Of a stretch of 64,000 bases of DNA, positions 49,766 through 60,872 are shown piece by piece. The position numbers were made by a program, and so were the translations under genes. Origin of the DNA: Megascapheus bottae (lineage: Eukaryota > Chordata > Mammalia > Rodentia > Geomyidae). The stretch covers positions 5,291,518-5,355,517 of the forward strand of contig JANJXV010000043.1 of NCBI GenBank assembly GCA_024803745.1. Reading direction: 5' to 3'. Positions within the stretch are counted from its first letter, which is position 1, and every line of letters begins with the position of its first letter. The notes beneath the pieces were generated by a model. It saw nothing but the letters and a program-made list of their open reading frames with translations, had not been told where the DNA came from and searched no databases.

Positions 49766-50434
49766 AGCAAGACAAATAAGTTCATTATTTACTTAGCAGA
49801 AACAGAATAAACACATACAAGAATCCAAATAAAATCCCAACACTTTCAGAAGAGCAGTTATAGCCTTACATGTGAGATTTTGTTTAAGTTTGAGGGCATT
49901 TCTTAGTACATTCATCGATTGAGTTGCAAGAAACTGCACAAGATTCTGACTCCCTTCTCTGACTCCAGTCTCCGTCAAAACCCCAGCCAACAAGCTTCTA
50001 AGAAGGAGTTGGGGAGATAAGAAATCTTCAGTGATAACCAAACAGAGAGCTATGATAGCCTGGTAAATACAGGGGAAATGTAAATTTATGAAGAACAAGA
50101 CAAAAAGAAGATGGGGTGAGTAGCAAGCAATCTTCTGGTATAGTGAGGATGGGAAGGGCCAGAAGGGAGCTCACATGTGCAGATGATGTCCAAGAACTCT
50201 AAGGAACTTGGAGTTTAGGCTTTGTGAACTCTGAATTCCCTTCTTTCTCTCACTTTTTCCAACCTAGAGCGCCTTCTGCATGAAGTTCCTTTCTGGAAGG
50301 TTTCTTGCTTTTCTTCACTATTTCCCAATAATCAGCGTCATCTGTCAGCTTTGCTACATCTCATTATATATTTGTTAATCACCTGATAAAGCTTCATTGT
50401 ACACCGGGTATTGTCTTTTGGGTTCCAGGCCAGG

Positions 50435-50444
50435 GATTCGTGTG

Positions 50445-50481
<37 letters not shown>

Positions 50482-50640
50482 GCCTGGGCTTGAACTCTAA
50501 CCCTGGCACTTCACCTGCGGCTCCACTTACGGTTTTTTCTGTCATTCTTTGGAATAAGGGTCTTATAGACTTTCCTGCCCAAGCTGGCTTTGAACTGCCA
50601 TTGTCAGATCTCAGACTCCTGAGCAATGATGATTACAGAG
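50435..50640 (-). repeat. (TG)n with composite SINE
   Basis: (TG)n 50449-50478, then the complement of a shortened SINE ending gagcaatgatgattacagag. Confidence 0.76.
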
Positions 50641-50797
50641 ATGAACCTCCAGTGTCAGCTTTGCTTGGAAATTTTTTTCTTATACTCTCCAATATTTTGC
50701 TGGCTTATTTGACTGAAAATGTAAGTTTTCTTTCCCATTAGTGTCCATAACACACTCTAGCCAACAACGGAATTATTAATAAGGAAGAATTCCCCTT

Positions 50798-50886
<89 letters not shown>

Positions 50887-51095
50887 CTGCATGTACATGT
50901 GGCAGTCGTGGGCTTGAACTGTGGGTCTTGGCACTGTCCCTGAGTTTCTGAGCAATACCAAGTGAACTTCAGCTTTTTGGTGATTAATTAGGAATGAGAA
51001 TCTCATGGACTTCCCTGCCTGAGCTGGCTTCACACCATGATACTTCAATTGCAGCCTCCTAGTTGCTAGAATGCCAGTTGTAAGCCACTGGCACC
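50798..51095 (-). repeat. Long (TG)n with old SINE
   Basis: (TG)n at 50801-50885 followed by the complement of the diverged SINE (gggcttgaactgtgggtctt ... ctagaatgccagttgtaagc). Confidence 0.72.
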
Positions 51096-51394
51096 AAACT
51101 TCCCTCACCAAGTTTTGCACATACACACTGGCTTCTGTGTGCAAAGAATAGTTTTCTATGTACACCAACTAGAAAAGGATGTTTTGCTGTGGTATTTCCA
51201 TACAGTCATATACTGTCTTTTGATCAAAATAAACTTGTCTATAGCTCTTTCTTTGGCCTGTAATCTATGCCCCTGATTTCAACAGGGTTTAGTGGATACT
51301 ATCTTCATCTTCACACATAGTCTTTATTACTCAATCCCACCATTCTTTGCTCTCTCTCAGGAATATACCCATAAACATTTACACTCATAATAGA

Positions 51395-51425
51395 TAGATG
51401 GACAGACAGACAGACAGACAGGCAG
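51395..51425. repeat. Short GATA/GACA tract
   Basis: tagatagatggacagacagacagacagg, the U5 equivalent of the GATA tracts of U3 and U4. Confidence 0.8.
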
Positions 51426-51552
51426 ATGGAGCATTGAGTATATGAATGAAATTCATCCATTTATTATTGCATGATAAATTATTTCTGCTGATTTCTGCAT
51501 AATATGTTCCTGCTCCAGAGCATGAAATCTCACACATGTGTTGTATAGTTCG

Positions 51553-51555
51553 TGC

Positions 51556-51607
<52 letters not shown>

Positions 51608-51805
51608 CAGTCCTGGGAATTAAACTCAGTATCCCTGAGACATGTTAGCCAAGGCTACCACTAAAGCCACAGGTCCAACACTTCCATTTTTTGGTGTTTC
51701 AAATTGGAGTTGGGAGTTTCACAGACTTTCATGCCTAGGCTGGCACTGAACCATGAACCTCAGATCTCAGCCTCCTGAGCAGCTAGCATGACAGGCATAA
51801 GCCAA
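51553..51805 (-). repeat. (TG)n with composite SINE
   Basis: (TG)n at 51553-51605, then the complement of a SINE (agtcctgggaattaaactca ... agctagcatgacaggcataa), shared with U3. Confidence 0.77.
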
Positions 51806-52264
51806 AGGTGGTTTCCTCAATGTATTGTGTGTTTGCGATATGATGTTGCTTTCTCCTCTGGCACTCTCTTCTTTACTGGCTCATATTTTAGAAGGAATTC
51901 TCTATCAGGAGGCTTCCACAGCCATGTTGACCAGCCATGCAGTATTCCATCCACACAGGTAACACATGTGTCGTGTTGAGAACAGTTCAGTCCAGGAACA
52001 CTGCCTGGGCTCCATGCGATGTTGCTGAATGGCAACCAGGAACTCCATGTACTGAGATCTTCCCCACAAATGCTCCCATTCCTAAGATAGATGCTCACTC
52101 CATGGCCTGCAGACAACCGTAGGACAACTCCCGGTGTTGGCCTTTCATGTCTCTTCTCACGTGGTCCACATTCACCCAGCTCCACAAGAAGTAACACAAT
52201 TATACCCGAGAGTTGAATGTGCTTTCTCACTGTGGAGGTGAGGGGAAAAGATGGGCAGATGAAT
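51806..52264. other. Conserved OR-upstream module, U5
   Basis: The donor-like acag/gtaaca has its GT at 51959-51960. A 137-codon minus-strand frame (52230-51817) resembles that of U3. After gaatggagagaaat (52261) the unit sequence stops, and unit-specific DNA follows until about 55150. Confidence 0.4.
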
Positions 52265-52324
52265 GGAGAGAAATATCTGCACTTGTGGATCTTGCTGGAC
52301 AGCTGGACATAAGAATCCCTGAGA

Positions 52325-52522
52325 ATGGCGCCAGGAGTTTGGCCTAGTGGTTAAAGTGCTTGCCTAGCATGCATGAAGACCTGGGTTCGATTCTTCGGTA
52401 CCACATACATAGAAAAAAAGCTCGAAGTGGTGTTGAGGCTCAAGTGGTAGAGCTCTAGCCTTGAGAAAGTCCAAGGACAGTGCTCAGGCCCTGAGCTCAA
52501 TCCCACGACTGATGAAAAAAAA
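52325..52522 (+). repeat. Dimeric ID-like SINE, well preserved
   Basis: A box tggcctagtggttaaagtgc and B box gggttcgattcttc in the first monomer, then an ID-like second monomer (ggctcaagtggtagagctct) and an A-rich end. Confidence 0.85.
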
Positions 52523-52553
52523 AGAAGCCCTCAGAATTGTTCGGCCATGATAA

Positions 52554-53075
52554 TGAGAAATGTATAGCCTTAACTGTAATTCCCAGGATAGCAGAAGTGC
52601 CTCCATTTTGTGTAGCAGCTGGTGTTTAGCTATAAAAAGAAATTGAAAAATAACCAGCAAGATGTTCGCGGTCAGGGTGACCGAGAACTGAAATTGTATA
52701 AACAGGGAAATTCCAGGATAAGGAGTAAGATAAGGAGTATGTGAAAAACATGTTGAGACCAGAAGAAGGACACGTAAGGCCTTCTCTAGCCAAAAAGGAA
52801 AATTCCACTTCTGCCCAGAGTAAACCCCCAGCCTTATTTGAATGGACCAATCCCTACCCTGTAACTATGCTTCTGCTTCTGTAACCACGCTTCAGCTACC
52901 CATAAATACTCCCCTCTCCCCAGCCTCGGCGCGCAAGTCTTCTAGGAGACTTTGTCGCCCCGGGCACCCGTGTACCGGAATAAACCTCTTGCTGTTTGCA
53001 TCCGACTGCGTGGTCTCGTTGTTCCTTGGGAAGGGTCTCCTTCTGTAGACGTCCCGTTGAGGCGGGGGTCTTACA
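52554..53075 (+). mobile_element. Solo LTR, gammaretrovirus-like, with 4-bp TSD
   Basis: A 522-bp LTR with TG...CA ends: starts tgagaaatgta and ends ggtcttaca. The 4-bp ataa is directly before (52550-52553) and directly after (53076-53079) it, the duplication size of gammaretroviruses. Promoter signals inside: CCAAT at 52847-52851, a TATA-like cataaata at 52901, and AATAAA at 52979-52984. No internal retroviral sequence is present, so this is the product of LTR-LTR recombination. It is present only in U5 and is moderately CpG-rich in its R/U5-like part. Confidence 0.88.
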
Positions 53076-53109
53076 ATAACTTTGAACTGAGATCCTCAGA
53101 GCTCAGCTT

Positions 53110-53540
53110 CTTGGGGAGCTAGGACTGCAGATGTGAACCCCTGGCGTCTGACTGTCTAGGCTCTTTCACTGCTGTAAATGTCTTCTTTCATTGATTGTTT
53201 TAGTTCCCAAAGTACATCTGACTCCACTTGGATATGTGTGTGTTTGTTACTCTCAGTTACTTCCTCCATCATTCCTTTGAAACTTTTCTTCCCTGTAGAC
53301 TGATTTAAGGGTCATCTTTGTTCAGTTTTTTCTGAGGCTTCTAATTTGACATCCAGAAAAATTTTTTTCACCAACAATACTGAGACGGTTTCCGAGAAAA
53401 TCATCTTGTTGAATAATTCAGTCCCGTCACTTAAAACAGTTAATATCTTGGATCTACACAAGTGTCAGAAGGAAAATCTTAACCAATCAAGACGGGTGCT
53501 TGTTTTACATCTGTAACATTTTTTCATCTGGAAAGCATTC
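53110..53540. other. Unit-specific intergenic DNA
   Basis: Between the solo LTR and a minus-strand SINE. I recognise no feature. The segment at 53080-53150 resembles a SINE head fragment. Confidence 0.45.
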
Positions 53541-53544
53541 CTTG

Positions 53545-53740
53545 GACTCATTATTCCTGGGGCTGGAACTCAGGGCTTTGGCACTGTCCTTGGACTTTTT
53601 CCTCAAGGTTAGTGCTCTACTTCTTGAGCCACAGTAAGACTCTTGGCCTTTCTATATGCGTGGTACTGAGGAATCGCATCTGGGTCTTCATGCATGCTAG
53701 GCAAGCACTCTAACACTAGGCAAAACTCCCGACCCCTGAA
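53545..53740 (-). repeat. Dimeric ID-like SINE
   Basis: Complement of the dimeric SINE: ID-like part (ctggaactcagggctttggc) and tRNA-like part with the complement of gcttgcctagcatgcatgaa. Confidence 0.78.
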
Positions 53741-53847
53741 GTAGTTATTCTTACTAAGGCAATTTCTCGATGGAGGAGACAATTTAGAATGCACAATAAC
53801 CAGACACCTCACACTGCACCCAGAGGGCAAACCCTGGCTCTCCTACC

Positions 53848-54045
53848 TTTTTTTTTTCTTTTTCTTTCCTTTTCTTCCCCCAGTCTTGGGCTTGAACTCC
53901 GGGCCTGAGCACTCTCCTTGAGCTTCTTTTGTTCAAGCATAGCAAGCTACCTCTTTCAACTTTTTCTGTTTATATGGAATCAAACTCAGGGCTTAATGCA
54001 TGCTAGGCAAGCACTCTACCACGAAGCCACATTTCCAGCCTACCT
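53848..54045 (-). repeat. Pyrimidine tract and dimeric ID-like SINE
   Basis: A T/C tract (53848-53880) followed by the complement of another dimeric SINE (cttgggcttgaactccgggc ... gcaagcactctaccacgaag). Confidence 0.76.
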
Positions 54046-54239
54046 TTTGCATGAACACATGGTTTGATTTTCAAGAATATAATTACAGTCTAGCTTGGAA
54101 ATTTTTTTCAGTTGTATATGAACATCTAGAAACACGATAGCATGGTGCCTCCTTTCTGATGAAATTCTATTTATTTATGTAATATAGTAATTTACATATA
54201 AACATATAATTTGATACATAAATATACAATATTTTCTTT

Positions 54240-54425
54240 TCTTTTTTGCCAGTCCTGGAGCTGGAACTCAGGGCCTGAGCACTGTTCCTGGCCTTTCACA
54301 AAAATATGGTGTTCTAGAACTTCCATCTTTTTCTGGTTAATTAGACATAAGCGATAAATTATATATATGTATACATATATACATATACCTAGGATTACAG
54401 GCATGAGCCACCACACCCAGCTTAA
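54240..54425 (-). repeat. Composite SINE with TA-rich interruption
   Basis: Complement of a composite SINE whose middle is replaced by an ATATAC stretch (54358-54388). It ends aggattacaggcatgagcca. Confidence 0.72.
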
Positions 54426-54451
54426 GAAATCCACTTTTGCTTCCATGACTT

Positions 54452-54690
54452 TAATAGAAGCCAGGCATCAGTGGCTTACCCCTGTCATTGTAGCTACTCA
54501 GGAGGCTGAGATCTGAGGATGGAGGTTCAAAGACAGTCCAAGCACAAAACTCAGTAAGACTCTTCTCTCTATGAACCACTAGAAAACTGGAAGTGGTGCT
54601 GTGGTTCAAGTGGTAGAGTGCTAGCCTTGAGAAAGCCCAAGGACAGAGCCCAGGCCCTGAGTTCAAGCCCCAGGACTGGCAAAAAAAATG
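54452..54690 (+). repeat. Composite SINE, best-preserved reference copy
   Basis: Complete copy: a 7SL-like head (gccaggcatcagtggcttac ... tagctactcaggaggctgag), then an ID-like tail (gtggttcaagtggtagagtg ... ttcaagccccaggactggca) and an A run. Useful as the type sequence for the other copies here. Confidence 0.88.
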
Positions 54691-54960
54691 AATGACAGGA
54701 TGTACAAGTCCTGTGGAAGAAGGCACAGTGGAAGCAGAGGGAAGATGGCCGGGGGTGGTGTGAGAAAGGGATGCAGACTGCTAAGATACTTTACATGCAT
54801 ACATGCCAATGGAACCATGAAACCTGCTAGAATTCCTCTAAGAGTAGAGGAGAAAGGAGAGAGCAACAGGGTAAGGCTAATCAGGGTATATTATAAGCAA
54901 ATAATAGGTCAAAGAAACCTACTATATGCTGACTTTCAAAAAGACAAGACGAAAACACTT
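54691..54960. other. Unit-specific intergenic DNA
   Basis: About 270 bp, purine-rich, with a 103-codon + frame (54688-54999) showing no recognisable domain. Probably non-coding. Confidence 0.45.
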
Positions 54961-55205
54961 TTAGGGAATTGGTGGCTCATACCTCTAATCCCAGGCTGAG
55001 ATATGAGGCTCATGGTTAAACACCAGTTGAAGCAGGTGAGTCCATGAGACTTTTATCCTCAATTAACCATCTGTAAAGGTGGAAGTAGAGCTATGGCTCA
55101 AGTAGCAGTAGTGGTAGAGGACTAGCACTGAGGGAAGACAAAAGCTCAAGGACAGTCAAGGGCAGCACCCAATCTCTGAATTCAAGCCTCAGGACTAGCA
55201 AAACA
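54961..55205 (+). repeat. Diverged composite SINE
   Basis: Head (ttggtggctcatacctctaa) and ID-like tail (gagctatggctcaagtagca ... ttcaagcctcaggactagca). It leads directly into the conserved OR-upstream sequence. Confidence 0.72.
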
Positions 55206-55404
55206 CAAAAACTCACAATTAGTGAATACAAAACAGAAGATATTGACCAACATATTACAATATGAAAGTGAGTGGAGCCAATCTTGGCTGTGCAGGTCAA
55301 CCCCGGGAAAGCCATTAGGAATCACAAAAGGATTCTGGAAATGAACTGCCAGTGGGCATTGATTGAACTTTTGCTTACTTGCCCCAAAGAGAACAGCCAG
55401 AACT

Positions 55405-56350
55405 ATGACAGCACAAAACCACACAGGGGAAACATCATTCCTCCTTCTGGGCCACTCAGATGACCCTCAACTCCAGCCCATCCTCTTTGGGCTCTTCCTC
55501 TCCATGTACCTGATCACCACGCACGGAAATCTGCTCATCCTCCTGGCCGTCACCTCTGACCCTCACCTCCACATCCCCATGTACTTCTTCCTCTCCAACC
55601 TGTCTTTTGTGGATCTGTTTTATTACTACTACCATCCACAAGATGCTGGTGAACATCCAGACCCAGAGGAAAGACATCTCCTACCCAGAGTGCCTCACTC
55701 AAGTGTATTTCTTTCTGGTTTTTGCTGGAATGGATAATTTCCTATTGACCGTGATGGCTTATGACTGCTTTGTGGCCATCTGTCGCCCACTGAACTACCC
55801 AGTTATCATGAACCCTCACTTCTGTGGCCTCCTTGTCCTCATGTCTTGGCTTCTCATTTTCTGCATCTCACTATATCATGTTCTACTGATGAGGAAATTA
55901 ACCTTCTCCCCGGGAACTTCCATACCCCATTTCTTCTGTGAACTAGCTCAGGTTCTCCAGGTGGCCAGCTCTGACACCCTCATCAATGACATTTCTATGT
56001 TTGTGTCTACTGTTCTGTTCTGTGTGGTTCCTGCCTTAGGAATATTCTTCTCTTACCGTCAGATCCTCTCATCTTTAATGAAGATGTCCAACACGGCTAG
56101 CAAGCACAAAGCCTTCTCCACCTGTGGCTCTCACCTCTGCGTTCTCTCCTTGTTCTATGGGACAGAACTTAGGGTGTACCTCAGCTCTCCGGTGTCCTCC
56201 TCTGCCCACAGAAGCAAGGAGGCCTCGGTGATGTACACAGTGGTCACTCCCATGCTGAACCCCTTCATCTACAGCCTGAGGAACCAGAACGTGATGGGGG
56301 CTCTGGGGAGACTGCCAGGCAGAATGGTCTCCTGTCTTGATGGATTGTGA
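55405..56350 (+). pseudogene. Olfactory receptor pseudogene, OR7-like (U5)
   Basis: Starts with the standard [10 protein letters not shown]-terminus (ATG 55405) and is open through TM1 and into TM2. Two bases are missing at about 55612 (gtggatctg where the intact copies read gtggacatctg), which shifts the frame. The rest (55607-56350) is open in the new frame with [18 protein letters not shown] and [15 protein letters not shown]. The DRY-equivalent arginine is also lost ([10 protein letters not shown]), which would impair G-protein coupling even with a repaired frame. Confidence 0.94.
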
Positions 56351-56729
56351 ACCACAGAACAAAGTAGTCCATTGGCAGAGGGAAGACAAATTGGCTGAAT
56401 TTCATCATGGTCAAAATTTTTCCTACATTATAAGACTCAGTATATATTTTCCATCTACAAAGAGATATTAGGTCATGTCTACTCTGCAAAGCCCTATGGC
56501 TTTGTTTGTCAATGTGTGGCCATGTCTTACAAAGAATTCTACATGCCATCTTTTTAAAATATTTTTTTCTTTTCAGTTTGAATTGTCCTTAGTATACCCA
56601 TTCAGGTGTATTAAGGCATTTCTAATTGAACATAGAAAGCACTTATCACAATCCAAATTTACACAGTATCCCCCTAAGTTATCCTCTTCAATGGCAACTC
56701 TTCCTCTCAACATTCTGAACAACTTCTTA

Positions 56730-57015
56730 TCATCCTCCTCCTCCTCCTCTTCCTCCTCCTCCTCCTCCCCTCCTCCTTCTCTTACTCCTTCTGTGATAGT
56801 CCTGGTACTTGAATTCAGCCCCTGGGTGCTCTCCATTAGCTTTTTTGGTCAGGGTTATCCCTCTACCATTTGAGACACATCTACACAATCCTCTTTTGGG
56901 GGAGCTATTCAGAGATGGGACTCTCATAGACTTTTTTCTGTGCTGCCTTTAAACCACAATCCTCAGATCTCAGCCTCACACCCTCACAGCTGGGATTTCA
57001 GATATCAGTCTCTGC
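56730..57015 (-). repeat. (CCT)n tract with composite SINE
   Basis: A CCT tract (56735-56785), then the complement of the SINE (ggtacttgaattcagcccct ... cacagctgggatttcagata), as in U1 and U4. Confidence 0.78.
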
Positions 57016-57834
57016 CACCTGGCGAGATGAATTTTGTTTTTGACTTCGCAGAACCGGAATAAACACATACAAGAATCCAAGTAGAATTCCTACACTTTCT
57101 GAACAGCAATTATGGCCATACATATGAGATTTTAAGTCAAGGGTTTTATTTTTTTCTTTGTTTTTTACTAATTTCTCTTTCCCACTCAGGTATGAACTTG
57201 TTTCCATGGTAACTATATAGGTGACATCCACACAAACAGTGTCTGAGGATGCCTGTTTCTTCTCATCCTCACCAGAACTAGTTGTAGATTTCCTTCATGA
57301 TTGACATAATACAAAATCGCAGTGTTTTATTGATTTCCACACCATGTGTAGCTAAAGAGGTTCAATTTTTCTTCATGGATTTCTTCATAGCTAATTTTAC
57401 CTCTCTTAAAGACTGTGTTAACAATCCTTTACTTCACTGTAAAGTCAATTTAATTGTGGACACTTAATGTTTGGTGTGGAATATCTGAGAGGCTTTCCTT
57501 CTCTCTCCTGGGACTGGGGCTCTTTGAAAGTGAATATCCACAAAGCACTTCTCTCATTCTCATCAGCATTTCCTGTGCTCTGAATAAAGTTTCGATTTAC
57601 CTGAAATCCCTTTTGTCAATGTTTCCTCCTATTTAATTAAATGTTACAGAACTTTTCAAGAAGTACTAGTCTCGGCAATATCTATCATTACATTCTCTAT
57701 TATTTCCTGTTTAAATTGAACTTCAGGTCTTACAGGCTGAGATGTGAGGATGGCTCTTCAAAACCAGGTTGGTCAGGAAAGTCTGTGACACTCTTATCTC
57801 TACCCATAAAACTGCTGGAAGTAAACGGGGCAAT
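57016..57834. other. Unit sequence downstream of the OR (U5), no gene
   Basis: Parallel to 23290-24330 in U1, but without the composite SINE of 23655-23915: acctctcttaaagactgtgt continues straight on near 57410. Nothing coding recognised. Confidence 0.6.
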
Positions 57835-58043
57835 CTGTGCTCACACCTGAATCCTGGCTACTCGGGAGGCAGACATCTGAGAATCACAGATCAAACCCAG
57901 CCTGGACATGAAAGTCCATCAGACTCTTACCTCCAATTAACCACCAGAAAACTGAAAGTGGTGCTGTGGCTCAAACAAGGAGAGTGTTAGCCTTGAGAGC
58001 TCAGAGATAGCGCCCAGGCCTACAGTTCAAGGCCCACAACAGA

Positions 58044-58113
<70 letters not shown>
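57835..58113 (+). repeat. Composite SINE with (GA)n tail
   Basis: SINE ending gttcaaggcccacaacagaa, then (GA)n at 58040-58113. Confidence 0.82.
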
Positions 58114-58114
<1 letters not shown>

Positions 58115-58324
58115 GAGTTCTCACTTGTAAGGGAACAACAAACAATGAGAAACCTGGAAGGTTCTAAGATCTAGATTAGACAGGAGCTTTCATTCACCCC
58201 TGTCACTCAGCACTGTGTCCCAGCAGAGCAATCCATCAAGAGAAAGAAAAAGCTGCATCCAAACTTGAAAAACAAATCTCAGAATGTCACTGTGTGTACA
58301 GGATGTGACCTCTACTAAAGGAAC

Positions 58325-58559
58325 ATCAAAAATCAGTTCTGATGCCACTGGCTCAAGCCTGAACCCCCCCCACTAATCCACAGGCTGAGATCTGAGGATG
58401 GAAGCTCACAGTCGTCCTGGGCAGGAAGTCCTCCAAGACCTTATTTGCAGTTAAATAGGAACAAGTGAGAAGTAGAGTCATGGTAAAAGTGGCACCAACC
58501 TTGAGTACAAAAGGTTAGAGGGAATTCCCAGGCCTTGAATTCCAGGCCAGGAACCAACA

Positions 58560-58602
<43 letters not shown>
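58325..58602 (+). repeat. Composite SINE with (CA)n tail
   Basis: SINE (gatgccactggctcaagcct ... ggccaggaaccaaca), then (CA)n at about 58558-58602. Confidence 0.8.
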
Positions 58603-58603
<1 letters not shown>

Positions 58604-58684
58604 TACACAATACCCGCCTTCAATAGGATCATAAGGTGATCATATGTTCCTGGTTTTATTTGAGGGGGTTCATTTCTTTCCGGG

Positions 58685-58694
58685 GTGTATGTGT

Positions 58695-58733
<39 letters not shown>

Positions 58734-58950
58734 GCTCTTGGAGCTTGAACTCAGAGCCTGGGCATTGTCCCTGACTTTTTTTGCTCAAGGAAACTGCTCT
58801 ACTACTAGAACCACAGCTCCATTCTGGCTTTTAATGGTTAAAGACGATAAGACTCTCACAAACTTTTCTACCACAACTGGATCCTCACATCTCAGCACCC
58901 TAATTAACAAGGACTATAGGCCTAAGGCAGCAGCACTCAACTAATATCGT
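58685..58950 (-). repeat. Composite SINE with (TG)n tail (inverted partner)
   Basis: (TG)n at 58686-58732, then the complement of a SINE (gctcttggagcttgaactc ... ggcctaaggcagcagcac). Confidence 0.8.
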
Positions 58951-58979
58951 TTGCTTTATTCTTTTTCCTTTTCCTTTGA

Positions 58980-59200
58980 TGTCAGTCATTGGACTTGAAC
59001 TCTGGGCCTGGGTGCTGTCCCTGAGCTCTTCAGCTCAAGACTACCACCCTACTACTTGAGCCACAGCCCCACTTCCAGTTTTCTGGTGGTAAATTGGAGA
59101 TAAGAGTCTTCAGGACTTTAGTGCCCAGACAGGCTTTGCACCAAGGTCCTCAGATCAGCCTCCAGAGTAGGTAGGATTACGGGAGTGAGACACCGTGCCC
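58980..59200 (-). repeat. Composite SINE
   Basis: Complement of a composite SINE (attggacttgaactctgggc ... gtaggtaggattacgggagt), last repeat before the U6 anchor. Confidence 0.82.
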
Positions 59201-59225
59201 GGTGGTGTTTTCCAAGTTGACTTCA

Positions 59226-60340
59226 TAGAAATCCATCAATTGGGTGAGAGGGACAATAACAGAAGGTAAGGAACTTGGGGCTGATATGGGAGAAATGAAG
59301 ATCAGAAAATACAAATGTCCAATTAGCCAGGGAGGATACATTCATTAAATAATAATAATTAAATCATCATACATTAATTAAATCCACTGAATGGGGCACT
59401 GAGCTATTCTTGTGATATTCTGAATGGATACTAATGATAACATATATGAGGTAACAAATATAATTTTATAGATGGAAACATTTGGTAGTGTGCTCAGATT
59501 CACAGTGTCCATATTAAACATGGGATTTCTATAACTTTAAAACATGAGATACTTTTAAAATAATGAATAAAAACCAAGAAATTGTTATTCCCTATAGAGA
59601 TCAAGTGATCTATTACATGTCCAAATATTCTTCAAGACGGTGAAGAGATCTGTCTCCAGAGATTTAGTCCCTATTGAAATTAATAGATCCTTTAAGGATT
59701 CCTTCTTATTTTCTTTAATCAAAACAAAAGGGAAGAAAACAAAAAGAACTATGTTCCCCTTGGAATAAATTAATTCCTCTCTCCCTGTAACAGCCTACAA
59801 TATTGCAAGAAATTAACCTAAATCTGTTTATCCATGATGTCATCTTCACTTTAACTCATGGGAACAAAATGGTTTGGAGACTAGAAAGATATTTTATTCC
59901 ATGAAGACAATTTTTTCATGAGATACAATTCATTTGATGAGATCTTAGTAGATTCATCGATTGCAAGAAACTGCACAAGCTTCTGACACCTTTCTCTGAA
60001 TCCAGTCTCCGTGAAAACCTTAGCTGACAAAGTTCTAAGAAGGACTTGGGGGATAAGAAATCTCCAGTGGTAAAAAAAAGAAGACAGAGCCATAGTAGCC
60101 TGATAAATACTGGCGAAAGGTATATTTATGTCAGTGAGGAGAAACAAGAGAAAAAGGAGCAGAACTGGGCTAACGTCTACAGGTGAGGTACGACAACTCC
60201 ATGTAACTTATCATCCTCATGGAGCTCATGCTTTGGAAACTCTGATTTCCCTTCTTTCTCCAGCCTACAGCACCTTTCTCATGAAGTTCCTTTCTGGAAA
60301 GTCTCTTGCTCTTCTCCAAGAATCAGCGTTATCGGTCACC
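59226..60340 (+). repeat. Tandem segmental duplication, unit U6 (truncated)
   Basis: The first about 1.1 kb of another unit, with anchors at 59229, 59961 and 60282. It is closer to U1 than to its neighbours: it shares atagatggaaacatttggta, the ctccagagatttagtccctattg segment and the absence of U2-U5 variants. It is cut at about 60340 by antisense L1 sequence, so no OR of this unit is visible. Confidence 0.87.
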
Positions 60341-60395
60341 TTTTTTTGTTTGTTTGTTTTTTGTTTTTTTTGTTTGTTTTTTGTTTTTTTATATT
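60341..60395. repeat. (TTTG)n-like T-rich run
   Basis: Repeats of tttgtttgtttg and ttttgttttt, probably the expanded complement of an L1 A-rich tail. Confidence 0.8.
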
Positions 60396-60872
60396 TTTTA
60401 TTATAATTAGTAAAAGGGTTACATGATAAGTGCCAGATAGAAGGTGCATTCATTCACATACATTGATACCCTTTCCCATGTCTTGGTACCCATTTCCCTC
60501 CCCCCCCACACCCCCCAGCCGTCTTGGTTTTCCCCCCTTCCCTATCAAATTTCAAATATCCAAATACAAATAAATTCAATATATCAGATAACAAAGTGAG
60601 ATACTATACCAATATGAGATAACCAAGGGACAGCAAAGGAGACGAGAAACAACATAGTCCATTAAGGACAACAATCATTCATTATATGGCTTTTGTTTCA
60701 ATATCCTGGAGGTCCTTTCAATTAGCTACACATTATATGGATTTCTGTATCAAGATTTTGCTCTACTGCAGATCTCTGCTAGGAGAGCCCAAGGTTTCTA
60801 CTGAATATTACGAATGAGGGAAACCATTGAGCCTAACTTCCTTTGAGTCTGGCTAACTTCACTTAATATGAC
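60396..60872 (-). mobile_element. L1 3' end, antisense
   Basis: Complement of the L1 3' UTR (with the C-rich complement of the polypurine tract at about 60495-60530) and the last bases of ORF2 (ttcctttgagtctggctaac). It stops at the T-rich start of the next L1, which probably inserted into it. Confidence 0.87.

Larger units (their letters stand above)
42981..49896 (+). repeat. Tandem segmental duplication, unit U4 (3' end deleted)
   Basis: Unit with anchors at 42984, 43701, 44066 and about 46105, and the OR at 47895. Its downstream part ends abruptly at about 49896, where gtttgagggc joins cttagtacattcatcgattg. The last roughly 3 kb of U4 and the first roughly 0.7 kb of U5 are thus absent. 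Confidence 0.87.
49897..59225 (+). repeat. Tandem segmental duplication, unit U5
   Basis: Starts at the deletion junction 49896/49897 and has anchors at 49924, 50281, about 51505 and 51921. It includes 2.9 kb of unit-specific sequence (52265-55150, with a solo LTR) and the OR at 55405, and ends before the U6 anchor at 59229. Confidence 0.85.

Noticed and set aside
52325..52400. Possible tRNA gene (A box and B box present)
   Set aside because: It is the first monomer of a dimeric ID-like SINE with a second monomer and A-rich end; the cloverleaf stems are not preserved.
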